The notes: generated by a model from the letters alone, not told the origin. A stretch of 64,000 bases of DNA from Croceibacterium segetis (GCF_011320115.1 NZ_JAANOZ010000005.1:202235-266234); one strand, 5' to 3'; positions 53,950-63,808 are shown, counted from the first letter of the stretch. Numbers and translations: made by a program.

Positions 53950-56546
53950 CCTTCGCTGGCTTCGCGCTTCAGATCGTACAGCAACTCGAGCGCGGCCTTC
54001 GGCGTGAGCGCGTCGACATCGAGCGCCTGCAATCGCTCGCGCAGCTCGTCGCACTGCTCTTCCTCGAGTTCGGCAGCGGCGGCGAACAGCGGCAGGTCGC
54101 CAAGGCCCGCCGCCAGTCCGCCGGTCTGCGCACGGCCCTTCTCTAGCCGGTCGAGCACTGACTTGGCGCGGGCCACGACGGTTTTCGGCACGCCCGCCAG
54201 CTTGGCGACCGCCAGCCCGTAGCTGCGATCAGCCGGCCCTTCAGCCAGCTCGTGGAGCAGCACCAGGTCGCCCTTCCATTCGCGTGCCCGGACGTGGTGG
54301 AGCGACAGCGCATCACAGGTTTCCGCGAGCCGTGAGAGCTCGTGGTAATGGGTGGCGAACAGGCACCGGCAGCGATTGGTTTCATGCACAGCCTCGACCA
54401 CCGCCCAGGCGAGCGCCAACCCATCGTAAGTCGAGGTGCCGCGACCCACTTCGTCGAGGATCACGAAGCTGCGCTCCGTCGCCTGCGCGAGAATCGCCGC
54501 GGTCTCGACCATTTCGACCATGAAGGTCGAGCGTCCGCGCGCGAGGTTGTCGCTCGCGCCGACGCGGCTGAACAGGCGGTCGACGAGGCCGACCTTCGCC
54601 CGTGCCGCCGGCACATAGCCTCCGGCCTGGGCCAGCAGCACGATCAGGGCGTTCTGCCTCAGGAAGGTCGACTTGCCGCCCATGTTGGGCCCGCCGATCA
54701 GCCACAGCCGGTCAGCGGTCGACAGCGCGCAGTCATTGGCCACGAACCGCTCGCCGGCCTGAGCCAGGGCCGCTTCGACCACCGGATGCCGCCCGCCTTC
54801 GATTTCGAGGCACGGCTCGGCGACGATCTCGGGCCGGCACCAGCCGCCTTCGGCCGCGCGCTCGGCCTGACCGGCCGACACATCGATCCGCGCCAGCGCG
54901 GCGGCGGTCGCGGCGATCGGCTGGCGCGCGGCGACGACTTCGCCGACCAGTTCCTCGAAATGCGCCTCCTCGGCCGCCAGCGCATGACCACCTGCCTCGG
55001 CGATGCGGCTCGCCTCTTCGTGCAGCGACAGCGAGTTGAACCGCACGGCTCCGGCCATCGTCTGGCGGTGGGTGAAGCCGCTGTCCGGCGCCATCAATGC
55101 GTCGGCATGCCGCGCCGGAACCTCGATGAAATAGCCCAATACGCCGTTGTGACGGATCTTGAGCGCCGAAATGCCGGTTTCGTCGCGGTACTTCGATTCC
55201 AATGCGGCGATCGCTCGGCGCGAATTGGAGGATACGAGGCGTAGCTCGTCGAGCGCCGCATCATGCCCTTCGGCGATGAAGCCGCCCTGGCCGCGCTCGG
55301 TCGGCGGCGAGGGCACCAGCGCGCGCGACAGCAGATCGGTCAGCGCGCCGTGCCCGCCGAGGCTCGGCAGCAAGCGGTCGAGCAACGCCGGGCGTTCGGG
55401 CTTGGCGGCGAGGTGGTCGCGGATGCGGCGCGCCTCGCCGAGGCCGTCGCGCAGCTGGCCGAGATCGCGCGGGCTGCCGCGACCGGCGACCACCCGGCCG
55501 AGCGCGCGGCCGATGTCGGGCAAGTGCCGCAGCACGTCGCGCACGTCGGCGCGCAGCAGCGGGTCGGCGTGGAACCACTGCACAAGCGCCAGCCGCTCGA
55601 CGATCGCCGCCTTGTCGGTCAGCGGGGCGGAGAGGTCCTCGGCCAGTTGCCGCGCGCCCGCGCCGGTCACGCAGCGGTCGACCGCCGCCAGCAGACTCCC
55701 GGCGCGCCCGCCGCCTTGCGCTTCGAGCACCTCCAGGCTGGCGCGCGTCGCCGCGTCCATCGCCAGCCGCGTGGCGCCGTCCTGCGCCACCGGAGGCAGC
55801 AGCAGCGGCAAGTGCCCGCGCCCCGCATGGTCGAGATAAGCGATCAGCCCGCCCGCCGCCGCCAGCATCGCGCGGCCGAATTGCCCGAACCCGTCGAGCG
55901 TGGCGACGCCGTGGACGGCTTTCAGCCGCGCCTCCCCTTCGTCGCTGGCGAAATCGCGCGACGGGCGCGGGATCGCCTCCGCCGGCATGCCGTCCCACCC
56001 CTCGGGCGCGATCAGCTCGCTCGCCGAGATCCGGGCGAGCGTCGCAGGCAAGGCCTCGGGCGCGCATTCCTCCAGCTCCATCCGTCCGGTCGAGATGTCG
56101 CACGCGGCCAGGCCGCACACGCCGCGAACCTCGCACACCGCTGCGAGCACGTTCGCCCGGCGCGGTTCGAGCAGCGCTTCCTCGGTCAGCGTGCCGGCGG
56201 TGACGAAGCGGACGATATCGCGCGCCACGAGTGTCTTCGAGCCGCCGCGCTTGCGCGCTTCCTCGGGGCTCTCAGTCTGCTCGGCGATCGCCACCCGGCA
56301 GCCGGCCTTGATCAGCCGGGCGAGATAACCCTCCGCTGCATGCACCGGCACGCCGCACATCGGGATCGGCTTGCCGTCGTGCTCGCCGCGGCTGGTCAGC
56401 GCGATGTCGAGCACTTGCGAGGCCGTGTTGGCGTCGTCGAAGAACAGCTCGAAGAAGTCGCCCATGCGGTAGAACAGCAGGCAATCGCCGGCCTCGCGCT
56501 TGAGCGCGAGGTATTGCGCCATCATCGGGGTGGCGGTGCCTGCCAT
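53946..56546 (-). CDS. mutS: DNA mismatch repair protein MutS
   Basis: 866 residues. Mismatch-binding N-domain with the Phe-X-Glu motif (FFELFFDDA) near 32, a clamp/lever core, and the ABC-type ATPase: Walker A GPNMGGKST near 617-625, STFMVEMVETAAIL, Walker B VILDEVGRGTSTYDG near 695, then ATHYHELSRL. The C-terminus ends in the short dimer region (ALTPKAALELLYDLKREA). Divergent from maeB. Confidence 0.97.
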   Translation of the reverse strand: MAGTATPMMAQYLALKREAGDCLLFYRMGDFFELFFDDANTASQVLDIALTSRGEHDGKPIPMCGVPVHAAEGYLARLIKAGCRVAIAEQTESPEEARKRGGSKTLVARDIVRFVTAGTLTEEALLEPRRANVLAAVCEVRGVCGLAACDISTGRMELEECAPEALPATLARISASELIAPEGWDGMPAEAIPRPSRDFASDEGEARLKAVHGVATLDGFGQFGRAMLAAAGGLIAYLDHAGRGHLPLLLPPVAQDGATRLAMDAATRASLEVLEAQGGGRAGSLLAAVDRCVTGAGARQLAEDLSAPLTDKAAIVERLALVQWFHADPLLRADVRDVLRHLPDIGRALGRVVAGRGSPRDLGQLRDGLGEARRIRDHLAAKPERPALLDRLLPSLGGHGALTDLLSRALVPSPPTERGQGGFIAEGHDAALDELRLVSSNSRRAIAALESKYRDETGISALKIRHNGVLGYFIEVPARHADALMAPDSGFTHRQTMAGAVRFNSLSLHEEASRIAEAGGHALAAEEAHFEELVGEVVAARQPIAATAAALARIDVSAGQAERAAEGGWCRPEIVAEPCLEIEGGRHPVVEAALAQAGERFVANDCALSTADRLWLIGGPNMGGKSTFLRQNALIVLLAQAGGYVPAARAKVGLVDRLFSRVGASDNLARGRSTFMVEMVETAAILAQATERSFVILDEVGRGTSTYDGLALAWAVVEAVHETNRCRCLFATHYHELSRLAETCDALSLHHVRAREWKGDLVLLHELAEGPADRSYGLAVAKLAGVPKTVVARAKSVLDRLEKGRAQTGGLAAGLGDLPLFAAAAELEEEQCDELRERLQALDVDALTPKAALELLYDLKREASEG

Positions 56547-56654
56547 GCGTTTGGCCTAGCCGCGCCCGTTCCGATTCGGGAACACCCGGGCGAAAGCTTT
56601 CCCCTATGCCAAGGCCGTGCGGCGCGTTAGGGCTTCCGCCCGAGGAGACGACGC

Positions 56655-58916
56655 TTGGCCGACGAGACGAATTCCAGCTTCACCACGCGTGAGGCGCTGT
56701 TCTACCACGAGACCGGGCGCCCCGGTAAGATCGAGATCATCCCGTCGAAGCCCGTCGCCACCCAGCGCGACCTCAGCCTGGCCTATTCGCCGGGCGTCGC
56801 CGCGCCGGTCGAGGCGATCGCCAAGGACCCTCTGGCGGCGTACGAATATACCGCCAAGGGCAACCTCGTCGCGGTCATCACCAACGGCACCGCCATCCTC
56901 GGCATGGGCAACCTCGGTGCGCTCGCCAGCAAGCCGGTGATGGAAGGCAAGGCGGTGCTGTTCAAGCGCTTCGCCGATGTCGATTCGATCGACATCGAGC
57001 TCGCCACCGAGGACCCCGAGGCGTTCATCAACGCCGTCGCGCTGATGGAGCCGAGCTTCGGGGGCATCAATCTCGAAGATATCGCCGCGCCCGAGTGCTT
57101 CGTCATCGAGCAGGCCCTGCGCGAGCGGATGAAGATCCCGGTCATGCATGACGACCAGCACGGCACCGCGATCATCGCCGCCGCCGGGCTGATCAACGCC
57201 TGCCACTTGACCGGCCGCGATTTCAAGGACGTCAGGATGGTGGTCAACGGCGCCGGCGCCTCGGCGATCGCCTGCACCGCGCTGATCAAGGCGCTCGGCG
57301 TGCCCAACGACAATGTCATCATGTGCGACCGCAAGGGCGTGATCTATCGCGGGCGCGACAACGTCGACCAGTGGAAGAGCGCGCATGCGGTCGACACCGA
57401 CCGCCGCACCCTGGAAGAGGCGCTCAACGGTGCCGACGTCTTCCTCGGCCTGTCGGCGGCCGGCGCGCTCAAGCCCGCGTGGGTCGAGAAGATGGCCAAG
57501 CAGCCGATCATCTTCGCGATGGCCAATCCCGATCCCGAGATCACGCCCGACGATGCCAAAGCCGTGCGGCCCGACGCGATCATCGCCACCGGCCGCTCGG
57601 ACTATCCGAACCAGGTCAACAATGTGCTCGGCTTCCCGTTCATCTTCCGCGGCGCGCTCGACGTGCGGGCGACGGCGATCAACGAGGAGATGAAGATCGC
57701 CGCCGCGCATGCGATCGCCGCGCTGGCTCGCGAGCGGGTGCCGGACGAGGTCGCCGCGGCCTATGGCGTCGATCGCCAGTTCGGGCGCGATTACATCATT
57801 CCCGCCCCGTTCGATCCGCGGTTGATGGAGACGGTGTCCTCCGCTGTCGCCAAGGCGGCGATGGATTCCGGCGTGGCGCAAAAACCGATCGAGGACTTCG
57901 ACGCCTACCGCGTGTCCTTGCGCGCGCGGCTCAACCCGACCACCTCTGTGCTGACTCACGTCTACGAGGAAGCCAAGCGCGCGCCCAAGCGCGTCGTCTT
58001 CGCCGAGGCTGAGGAAGACATCGCCCTGCGCGCGGCGATCCAGCTGCGCGACTTCGGCTACGGCACCCCGGTGCTGGTCGGCCGCACGCAGGCAGTGAAG
58101 GACAAGCTGCGCGAGTTGGGCGTCACCGATCCCGACAGCTTCGAGATCCAGAACTCGGCCGACAGCACCTATGTCCCGGCCATGGTCGCATATCTCTACG
58201 GGCGACTGCAGCGCCGCGGCTATACCGAGCGCGACGTGCGCCGGATGGTCAACCAGGATCGCAACGTGTTCGCCTCGCTGCTGGTCGCGCTCGACCATGG
58301 CGACGCGATGATCTCGGGCCTTACGCGCCCATTCGCGCAGACGATGCGCGAGGTCAGCCTGGTGCTCGATCCCAAGCCCAATTCGCTGCCGTTCGGCATT
58401 CACCTGATGATCGGCAAGAACTATACCGTGTTCCTCGCCGACACGACGATCAACGAGCGCCCGAGCGCCGAGGGACTGGCGCACATCGCGCGCGAGACGG
58501 CCAAGGTCGCCCGCCGCCTTGGGCACGAGCCGCGGGTGGCTTTCCTCAGCTACTCAACTTTCGGCAACCCGCCCGGAAAATGGCTCGAGAACATTCGCGA
58601 CGCGGTCCATATCCTCGACCAGGACGACCCCGGCTTCGAGTACGAAGGCGAGATGGCGCCCGACGCCGCGCTCAACCCGCAAGTCATGAAGCTCTATCCC
58701 TTCAGCCGTCTGTCGGCGCCGGCCAACGTGCTGGTCATGCCCGGGCTGCAATCGGCCAACCTCTCGGCCAAGCTGCTGCGCGAGCTGGCCGGCAACGCGG
58801 TGATCGGGCCGATGTTGATCGGCATGGATAAGCCGGTCCAGATCGCCCCGATGACCGCCTCCGCGCCCGACCTGCTGACGCTGGCCGTGCTGGCGAGCGC
58901 CGGCGTGGTGAGCTGA
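56655..58916 (+). CDS. maeB: NADP-dependent malic enzyme fused to a phosphotransacetylase-like domain
   Basis: 753 residues from TTG 56655, with GAGGAGA in front. Residues 1-430: malic enzyme (TQRDLSLAYSPGVAAPVEAI, VMHDDQHGTAIIAAAGLINA with the metal site, VVNGAGASAIACTALI dinucleotide fold). Residues 435-753: regulatory phosphate-acetyltransferase-like domain (RVVFAEAEEDIALRAA, NVLVMPGLQSANLSAKLL). Produces pyruvate, CO2 and NADPH from malate; the PTA half probably senses acetyl-CoA. Confidence 0.96.
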   Translation: MADETNSSFTTREALFYHETGRPGKIEIIPSKPVATQRDLSLAYSPGVAAPVEAIAKDPLAAYEYTAKGNLVAVITNGTAILGMGNLGALASKPVMEGKAVLFKRFADVDSIDIELATEDPEAFINAVALMEPSFGGINLEDIAAPECFVIEQALRERMKIPVMHDDQHGTAIIAAAGLINACHLTGRDFKDVRMVVNGAGASAIACTALIKALGVPNDNVIMCDRKGVIYRGRDNVDQWKSAHAVDTDRRTLEEALNGADVFLGLSAAGALKPAWVEKMAKQPIIFAMANPDPEITPDDAKAVRPDAIIATGRSDYPNQVNNVLGFPFIFRGALDVRATAINEEMKIAAAHAIAALARERVPDEVAAAYGVDRQFGRDYIIPAPFDPRLMETVSSAVAKAAMDSGVAQKPIEDFDAYRVSLRARLNPTTSVLTHVYEEAKRAPKRVVFAEAEEDIALRAAIQLRDFGYGTPVLVGRTQAVKDKLRELGVTDPDSFEIQNSADSTYVPAMVAYLYGRLQRRGYTERDVRRMVNQDRNVFASLLVALDHGDAMISGLTRPFAQTMREVSLVLDPKPNSLPFGIHLMIGKNYTVFLADTTINERPSAEGLAHIARETAKVARRLGHEPRVAFLSYSTFGNPPGKWLENIRDAVHILDQDDPGFEYEGEMAPDAALNPQVMKLYPFSRLSAPANVLVMPGLQSANLSAKLLRELAGNAVIGPMLIGMDKPVQIAPMTASAPDLLTLAVLASAGVVS

Positions 58917-58924
58917 GGCCACCG

Positions 58925-60205
58925 CTGCTCAGAGACGGCCCAGCGAGACGCTGGCGGACGATCGCCGCGTGCAACCTCGGGGTCGCGCTCGAAGGCTTCG
59001 ACTTCATCGCCTACAGCGCCTTCGCGGCGATCTTCGCTCGACTCTACTTTCCCGCCGACAGCGCGCTCGCCGCCACCCTGCTCACCTTCGGCGGGTTTGC
59101 CACCGCCTACCTCGCGCGACCGTTGGGCGGTCTCTTCTGGGGCCTTTATGCCGACCGCAACGGACGTCGGGCCGCCCTGGCCTGGACGGCGATCCTGATG
59201 GCACTCGGAACCGGGCTGATCGCCGTAACCCCGCCTTATACGGCTATCGGCATGGCCGCGCCGGCTCTGATCCTGGTTGCGCGGCTGCTACAGGGGTTCG
59301 CCGTCAGCGGCGAATTCGCCAGCGCAACCGCGATGCTGGTCGAAGTGGCGCCGCCCGGCCGGCGCGCGCTCTACGCCAGCACCCAGATGGCGACGCAAGT
59401 ACTCACCGCCGGCCTTGCCGCGGGAATCGTGCTCGCGCTCACTTTGCTGCTGCCGCAGTCCGCGGTCGAGAACTGGGGCTGGCGCCTGGTCTTCGCGCTC
59501 GGCACGATGATCGGCCCGGTCGGCTTCTGGATGCGCTCGCGGATGGCCGAATCGCCGGTCTACCAAGCGCTGACTGCGGCTCACCGGACCGCGCGCGCGC
59601 CCTTGCGGGAGATCTTCGGCCGCTTTCCAAGCGAACTCCTCGGAATGGCCGGACTGATCGTCATCAGCTCGGCGGCGCTCTACCTGATCCTGATCTTCCT
59701 GCCGCTTTACGCCGTGCGCGAGCTCGGCATCGCGCCGGTCGATACCCAGATTTCGACGATCGTCGCCACTTCGGCCGAAGCGCTCGTCATCCTTGGCTGC
59801 GGACGCCTGGCCGACCGGGTTGGAGCGCTGCCCGTCCTCGCCTGCGGCGCCGCCGCCTATACGCTCGCCATCTGGCCACTGTTCGCGGCGCTGGTCGCCG
59901 CGCCCTCCTTTGCCGCCTTGCTGGCGGTCCAGCTCGCCGCCGCCGTGCTGCTGGGCGTGATCTCCGCGCCGCTGCCTTTTGCGATGTCGCGGTTGCTGCC
60001 GCCCGAAGTGCGCACGACGGGGATCGGCCTGATCTACAACACGGTCGGCGCGGTGTTCGGCGGACTCGGACCGTTGATCGTGACCGCGCTCGTCGCGGCG
60101 ACCGGCGACAAGGCGGCGCCCGGCTGGTGGGCGGCGGCGACTGGCGCGACCGGCGCGATTGCGGCATTCTGGCTCTGGCGACAACACAAGGAGGAAGCGC
60201 GATGA
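58925..60205 (+). CDS. MHS-family MFS transporter, apparently with a CTG start
   Basis: About 426 residues if started at CTG 58925; about 12 helices. The N-terminus has the metabolite:H+ symporter pattern WRTIAACNLGVALEGFDFIAY and FGGFATAYLARPLGGLFWG, then YADRNGRRAAL (the loop 2-3 motif). ARLLQGFAVSGEFASATAML is typical helix 4-5. The first regular start codon in frame is TTG 59123, which would delete the first two helices. CTG 58925 has TGAGG six bases before it. Substrate unknown; likely an organic acid. Confidence 0.82.
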   Translation: MLRDGPARRWRTIAACNLGVALEGFDFIAYSAFAAIFARLYFPADSALAATLLTFGGFATAYLARPLGGLFWGLYADRNGRRAALAWTAILMALGTGLIAVTPPYTAIGMAAPALILVARLLQGFAVSGEFASATAMLVEVAPPGRRALYASTQMATQVLTAGLAAGIVLALTLLLPQSAVENWGWRLVFALGTMIGPVGFWMRSRMAESPVYQALTAAHRTARAPLREIFGRFPSELLGMAGLIVISSAALYLILIFLPLYAVRELGIAPVDTQISTIVATSAEALVILGCGRLADRVGALPVLACGAAAYTLAIWPLFAALVAAPSFAALLAVQLAAAVLLGVISAPLPFAMSRLLPPEVRTTGIGLIYNTVGAVFGGLGPLIVTALVAATGDKAAPGWWAAATGATGAIAAFWLWRQHKEEAR

Positions 60206-60684
60206 AGCCGAAGGTACCGCTCGAGGACCGCGTCGAGATCGAAGAGCTGATGGCGCGCTACGCCTGGGCGCTCGATACCGGGGACCTCGATGGCTACGCC
60301 GACTGTTTCCATCCCGACGGCTGGCTCGAGCACTGGCCGCAGGGGCGCTGCGTTGGCCGCGAAGGGCTCAAGCGGGCGACCGATTCACTGTGGTACGACA
60401 AGCCCGATCATTATCTCGGCCGCCAGCACCGCATGAGCCAGGTGCTGATGACCCCTGAAGGCGACCGCGGCGTGCGCATCAAGTGCTTCTGGTCGATCCT
60501 CCAGCACGACGTGAAGACGTTCGAGAACCGCGTGTTCGGCATGGGAACTTGGGACACGCTGGCCGAAAAGCGCGACGGGGAATGGCGCTTCGCCAGCGTC
60601 TACGTCGACTTGTGGATCAACGGCCAGGTGCCATGGGTCGGCGAGAAACGGGCCTGGAGCGAGCCGCCGGCGCAAGTCGCCTGA
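60202..60684 (+). CDS. SnoaL/NTF2-like protein (scytalone-dehydratase type)
   Basis: 160 residues from ATG 60202, which overlaps the transporter stop and has GGAGG close by. VEIEELMARYAWALDTGDLDGYADCFHPDG is the typical opening of ring-hydroxylating-dioxygenase-beta/SnoaL-like proteins; LDIAHIS-type catalytic residues cannot be fixed. The pairing with the MHS transporter suggests a role in breaking down an imported compound. Confidence 0.85.
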   Translation: MKPKVPLEDRVEIEELMARYAWALDTGDLDGYADCFHPDGWLEHWPQGRCVGREGLKRATDSLWYDKPDHYLGRQHRMSQVLMTPEGDRGVRIKCFWSILQHDVKTFENRVFGMGTWDTLAEKRDGEWRFASVYVDLWINGQVPWVGEKRAWSEPPAQVA

Positions 60685-60688
60685 GGCG

Positions 60689-61369
60689 CTACCAGGGAAT
60701 TTCACTGCCGTCGTAGGCCAGGAAGCGGTGAGCGGGCGCGTGCTTGGCTTCGAGCACGTCGGCCAAGCCCGCGACGCTTTCGTCGACCGTCAGGTGCGCC
60801 CCCGACCCGCCCATGTCGGTCTGCACCCAGCCAGGGTGGAGCGAGAGTACGGCAATTCCGCGCCGCTTGGCATCCTGCTCGAAAATCCCCTTGGCGAGGA
60901 TGTTCTGCGCCGCCTTGCTCATCCGATAGAGGTCGTAACCGCCCGACGACTCCGCGATCGAACCCATCCGCGAGGTGGTGAAGGCGAGCGTGCCGCCGTC
61001 CTTCAGAAGTGGCAGCAACACCATGGCGGCGTGCGCCGGACCGACCGCGTTGGTCATCATGATCTCGGTGACTTCGTCGGCGGTAGCGTTGGTGACCGAC
61101 TGGCTTTCTGGGCCGATGATGCCGGCGTTGACCAGCACCACGTCCAGCGAGCCCGGCTCGATCCGGCCGGCAAGCGCCTCGAGCGTCGCGGGATCGGTCA
61201 CGTCGGCGGTGACCACCTCGATTTCGGCGTCCTCTGCCGCGCGGCCAAGATGCTCGCTGACGCTGCGCTGGCTGGCGAAAACATGCCAGCCGCGCTCGGC
61301 GAGCTCCTCGGCAAGGCCGAGGCCGATTCCGCGCGAGGCTCCGATGATCAGGGCGCGCCGCTTGGCGAT
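60689..61369 (-). CDS. short-chain dehydrogenase, apparently with an ATC start
   Basis: 226 residues starting at ATC 61369 (IAKRRALIIGASRGIGLGL). The classical SDR sites are present: GASRGIG near 10-16, ADVTDP, VNAGI near 84 and YDLYRMSKAAQNILAKG with Tyr and Lys. There is no ATG/GTG/TTG near the domain start, but AGGAGG lies at 61376-61381, six bases before the ATC. The nearest in-frame ordinary start is 34 codons upstream inside the previous gene. NAD(P)-linked oxidoreductase; substrate unknown. Confidence 0.85.
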   Translation of the reverse strand: MAKRRALIIGASRGIGLGLAEELAERGWHVFASQRSVSEHLGRAAEDAEIEVVTADVTDPATLEALAGRIEPGSLDVVLVNAGIIGPESQSVTNATADEVTEIMMTNAVGPAHAAMVLLPLLKDGGTLAFTTSRMGSIAESSGGYDLYRMSKAAQNILAKGIFEQDAKRRGIAVLSLHPGWVQTDMGGSGAHLTVDESVAGLADVLEAKHAPAHRFLAYDGSEIPW

Positions 61370-61379
61370 CTTGTTCCTC

Positions 61380-62666
61380 CTACGATGCCGAAGCGATCTG
61401 GCTCGCACCGCCGAACATCTGCGGCATCGCCAGCGCATCGAAGCCATACACGTCGGGGCGGAATACCACACCGTTGGCGGTCGGTTCGACCGTCAGGTAG
61501 GTCATGTAGACCGGCACCGGCTTGGGCAGCGTGAATTCCTGCTCGCGCGGCGAAGTGGCCTGCGGCATCCGGCCGAACACCCAGTCGGCGAAACGGCGAT
61601 AGTCGGACAGGCGCACGCAGCCGTTGCTGAGGTGGCGCTCATCCTCCGCAAACAGCTCTTTATGCGGGGTGTCGTGCAGGTAGATGCCGTAATCGTTGGG
61701 CATCTCGAACTTCATGTCGCCCATCGAATTCCACGGGCCCGGCAGCTGCCGCACGCGAATGTTGCCCGCGGCCTTGTCGGCGGCGATCTTTCGCCAGTTC
61801 ACGGTCTTGGGATCGATCACCGGCGCGTCGGGGGACCAGTTGGCGAGGACCTCGTAATGGAAGCTGTCGAGGTAAGAGAGGCCCTGCTCGCGGATTCGCG
61901 CGGCGGTGAGCGAGCGAATCAGTTCGGGCGGGACGTTCCAGTAAGGATGCACTTTGGCGGTGCGCATCAGCACGGCCATCATCGGCGTCTTGGTCTTGGG
62001 CGAGCCGACGACCACCCGCATGCTGTCGGCGATCCGGTCGCGGTCGAACAGATAGGCCATGGCCGAGCCCGAATCGATCACCACGTAGCGATCGAAGGCG
62101 CGAGTCGCCGGCAAGCGCCAGGCGCGCTCCATGTTGATCGCGATCCGCCGCTCGTAATAATCGGCGCCCTGGTTGAGCGACGCGAGCGTGCCCTTTCCGG
62201 CGATCCCGTCGACCGGCTCGAGCCCGTGGACGCGCTGATAATCCGAGACCCGCTGGAACAGGTCCTGACCATAGCCGTCGCCGGGCGGCAGACCTAGGCG
62301 GGTGCGCAGCAGCGCCACGCGCTTGCCGGTCGACCCGAGCTTGAGCACCGGTCCGGCGGGAATCTTGACCTGCGGTAGCCGGCCCCACGACGCTTCGTAC
62401 TGTTCGAGGCCATCGGAAAGCCGCTGGAACACTACATTGGGCGTATTGCGGTTGTCGCCCTTGAACAGGCGGGCGAGCCAGTTGCGCGGCTTCTGGTGCC
62501 GCGAGGCGACCGAACTCATGTCGGGGTCGACATAGACGAAGTCGATGCCCTGCTTGATGTTGCGCGGGACCGCGACCGGCTCGTCCCCTTTCGGTTCTGC
62601 CGAGAGCAGGGGCGCCGCTGCCGTCAGGGCCACGGCGGCGAAAATCATCCTGAATAGGTTGCGCAT
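61380..62666 (-). CDS. L,D-transpeptidase (YkuD) family protein
   Basis: 428 residues with a signal peptide (MIFAAVALTAAAPLLSAEP). Residues 110-190: peptidoglycan-binding-like stretch (LRTRLGLPPGDGYGQDLFQRVSDYQRVHGLEP). YkuD domain: VVIDSGSAMAYLFDRDR, TPMMAVLMRTAKVHPYWNVP, and the catalytic HLSNGCVRLSDYRRF with Cys near 350. Forms 3-3 cross-links or attaches proteins in the cell wall. Its stop codon is part of the SDR Shine-Dalgarno region. Confidence 0.92.
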   Translation of the reverse strand: MRNLFRMIFAAVALTAAAPLLSAEPKGDEPVAVPRNIKQGIDFVYVDPDMSSVASRHQKPRNWLARLFKGDNRNTPNVVFQRLSDGLEQYEASWGRLPQVKIPAGPVLKLGSTGKRVALLRTRLGLPPGDGYGQDLFQRVSDYQRVHGLEPVDGIAGKGTLASLNQGADYYERRIAINMERAWRLPATRAFDRYVVIDSGSAMAYLFDRDRIADSMRVVVGSPKTKTPMMAVLMRTAKVHPYWNVPPELIRSLTAARIREQGLSYLDSFHYEVLANWSPDAPVIDPKTVNWRKIAADKAAGNIRVRQLPGPWNSMGDMKFEMPNDYGIYLHDTPHKELFAEDERHLSNGCVRLSDYRRFADWVFGRMPQATSPREQEFTLPKPVPVYMTYLTVEPTANGVVFRPDVYGFDALAMPQMFGGASQIASAS

Positions 62667-62760
62667 AAAGTTCGCGCCGCGTGTGCGGCGCTCTCCGATC
62701 GTTCCGTTTGCAAGCTAAACGCGTTGCCACCGCTTCGGTTTCATGACGCTGAACGGGCGC

Positions 62761-63474
62761 TCACCGCCGCCGGTAGCGGAAATAGCACACCTCGTGTCCG
62801 AGCTTGCGCGCCTTGGCCTCGTAGCGTGTCTCGGGCCAGCCGCCGGGGCGCTGCTGCCAGCTTTGCGGCCCCTCGACCAGCCACTCGAATTGCTCCGAAT
62901 GGCGGCGCATGACGATCAGCGCGTGGCGCAAGTAGACCGGGTGGTCGGTGCCGAAGCGGAACTCGCCGCCCGGCTTGAGCTTGGCGGCGATGAGATCGAG
63001 CGGACCGTCGTTCATCATCCGCCGCTTGGCATGGCGCGCCTTGGGCCAGGGGTCGGGGTGGAGCAGGTAGAGGAGCGAAAGCGCCCCGTCGGGCACCCGG
63101 CTCAGCACTTGCAGCGCGTCGCCGTGGTGCAGGCGCACGTTGGCCAGCGGCGGGTGCGCGCCGTTGTCGCCGCCGACGTGCACCAGCGCCTGGGCGACCC
63201 CGTTGAGGAACGGCTCGGCCCCGATGAAGCCATGGTCGGGCAGCATGTCGGCCCGCTGTGCCATATGCTCGCCGCCGCCGAAGCCGATCTCGAAGTGCAG
63301 CGGACGCGCATCGCCGAACAATCGCTCGGCGGTCACCGGGCCGTCGCTCGGCACCGCGATCTGCGGCAGCAGAGTTTCGAGCAAGCCCTGTTGCGCCTTG
63401 CGCAGCGGACGCCCCTGGCTGCGGCCGTAGAGCCGGTTGAGGGTGGTGGGATCGCCGGGTTTGTGCGCGGTCAT
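62761..63474 (-). CDS. trmB: tRNA (guanine46-N7)-methyltransferase
   Basis: 237 residues. SAM-binding GFGGGEHM at 64-71 after FEIG, then AEPFLNGVAQALV, and the family signature LHPDPWPKARHAKRRMM near 140-155 with the catalytic Asp. KPGGEFRFGTDHPVYLRHALI is the TrmB C-terminal motif. Divergent from the small membrane protein gene. Confidence 0.96.
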   Translation of the reverse strand: MTAHKPGDPTTLNRLYGRSQGRPLRKAQQGLLETLLPQIAVPSDGPVTAERLFGDARPLHFEIGFGGGEHMAQRADMLPDHGFIGAEPFLNGVAQALVHVGGDNGAHPPLANVRLHHGDALQVLSRVPDGALSLLYLLHPDPWPKARHAKRRMMNDGPLDLIAAKLKPGGEFRFGTDHPVYLRHALIVMRRHSEQFEWLVEGPQSWQQRPGGWPETRYEAKARKLGHEVCYFRYRRR

Positions 63475-63551
63475 GGCGTCGCGCGCCTAGCACGAAACGC
63501 CGGCGCCGGAAGGCTTTTGCCACGCCGCCGGCAGCCCGCTAGGTAAACGGA

Positions 63552-63794
63552 ATGGATTTCATCGCCGCGATCACTGCCGTAGTCGTGGGCTGGCAGTCGG
63601 GCCGGATCGACCGGCGCCATCTCAAGGGGATCGCCATCGTCGTGCTCGGCTGGACTGCCGTGACCACAGTCGCCGGGCTGACTTATCTCGGTCTGACCGG
63701 GCTGCTTTTCGTAATCGTCTATCGCGCCTTGTTGGTCGGCCTGCCTTATGCCGCCGGGGTTGCCGTCCGGCGCTTGCAGCGCCGCCGCGGCTGA
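63552..63794 (+). CDS. small two-helix membrane protein
   Basis: 80 residues with an N-terminal amphipathic/hydrophobic segment (FIAAITAVVVGWQSG), a second helix (IAIVVLGWTAVTTVAGLTYL) and a third hydrophobic stretch (LLFVIVYRALLVGLPYAAGV), ending in an Arg-rich tail. No recognised family. GC3 is high. Weak ribosome-binding site; ATG 63552. Confidence 0.65.
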   Translation: MDFIAAITAVVVGWQSGRIDRRHLKGIAIVVLGWTAVTTVAGLTYLGLTGLLFVIVYRALLVGLPYAAGVAVRRLQRRRG

Positions 63795-63808
63795 GGGGAT
63801 AATGAAAC

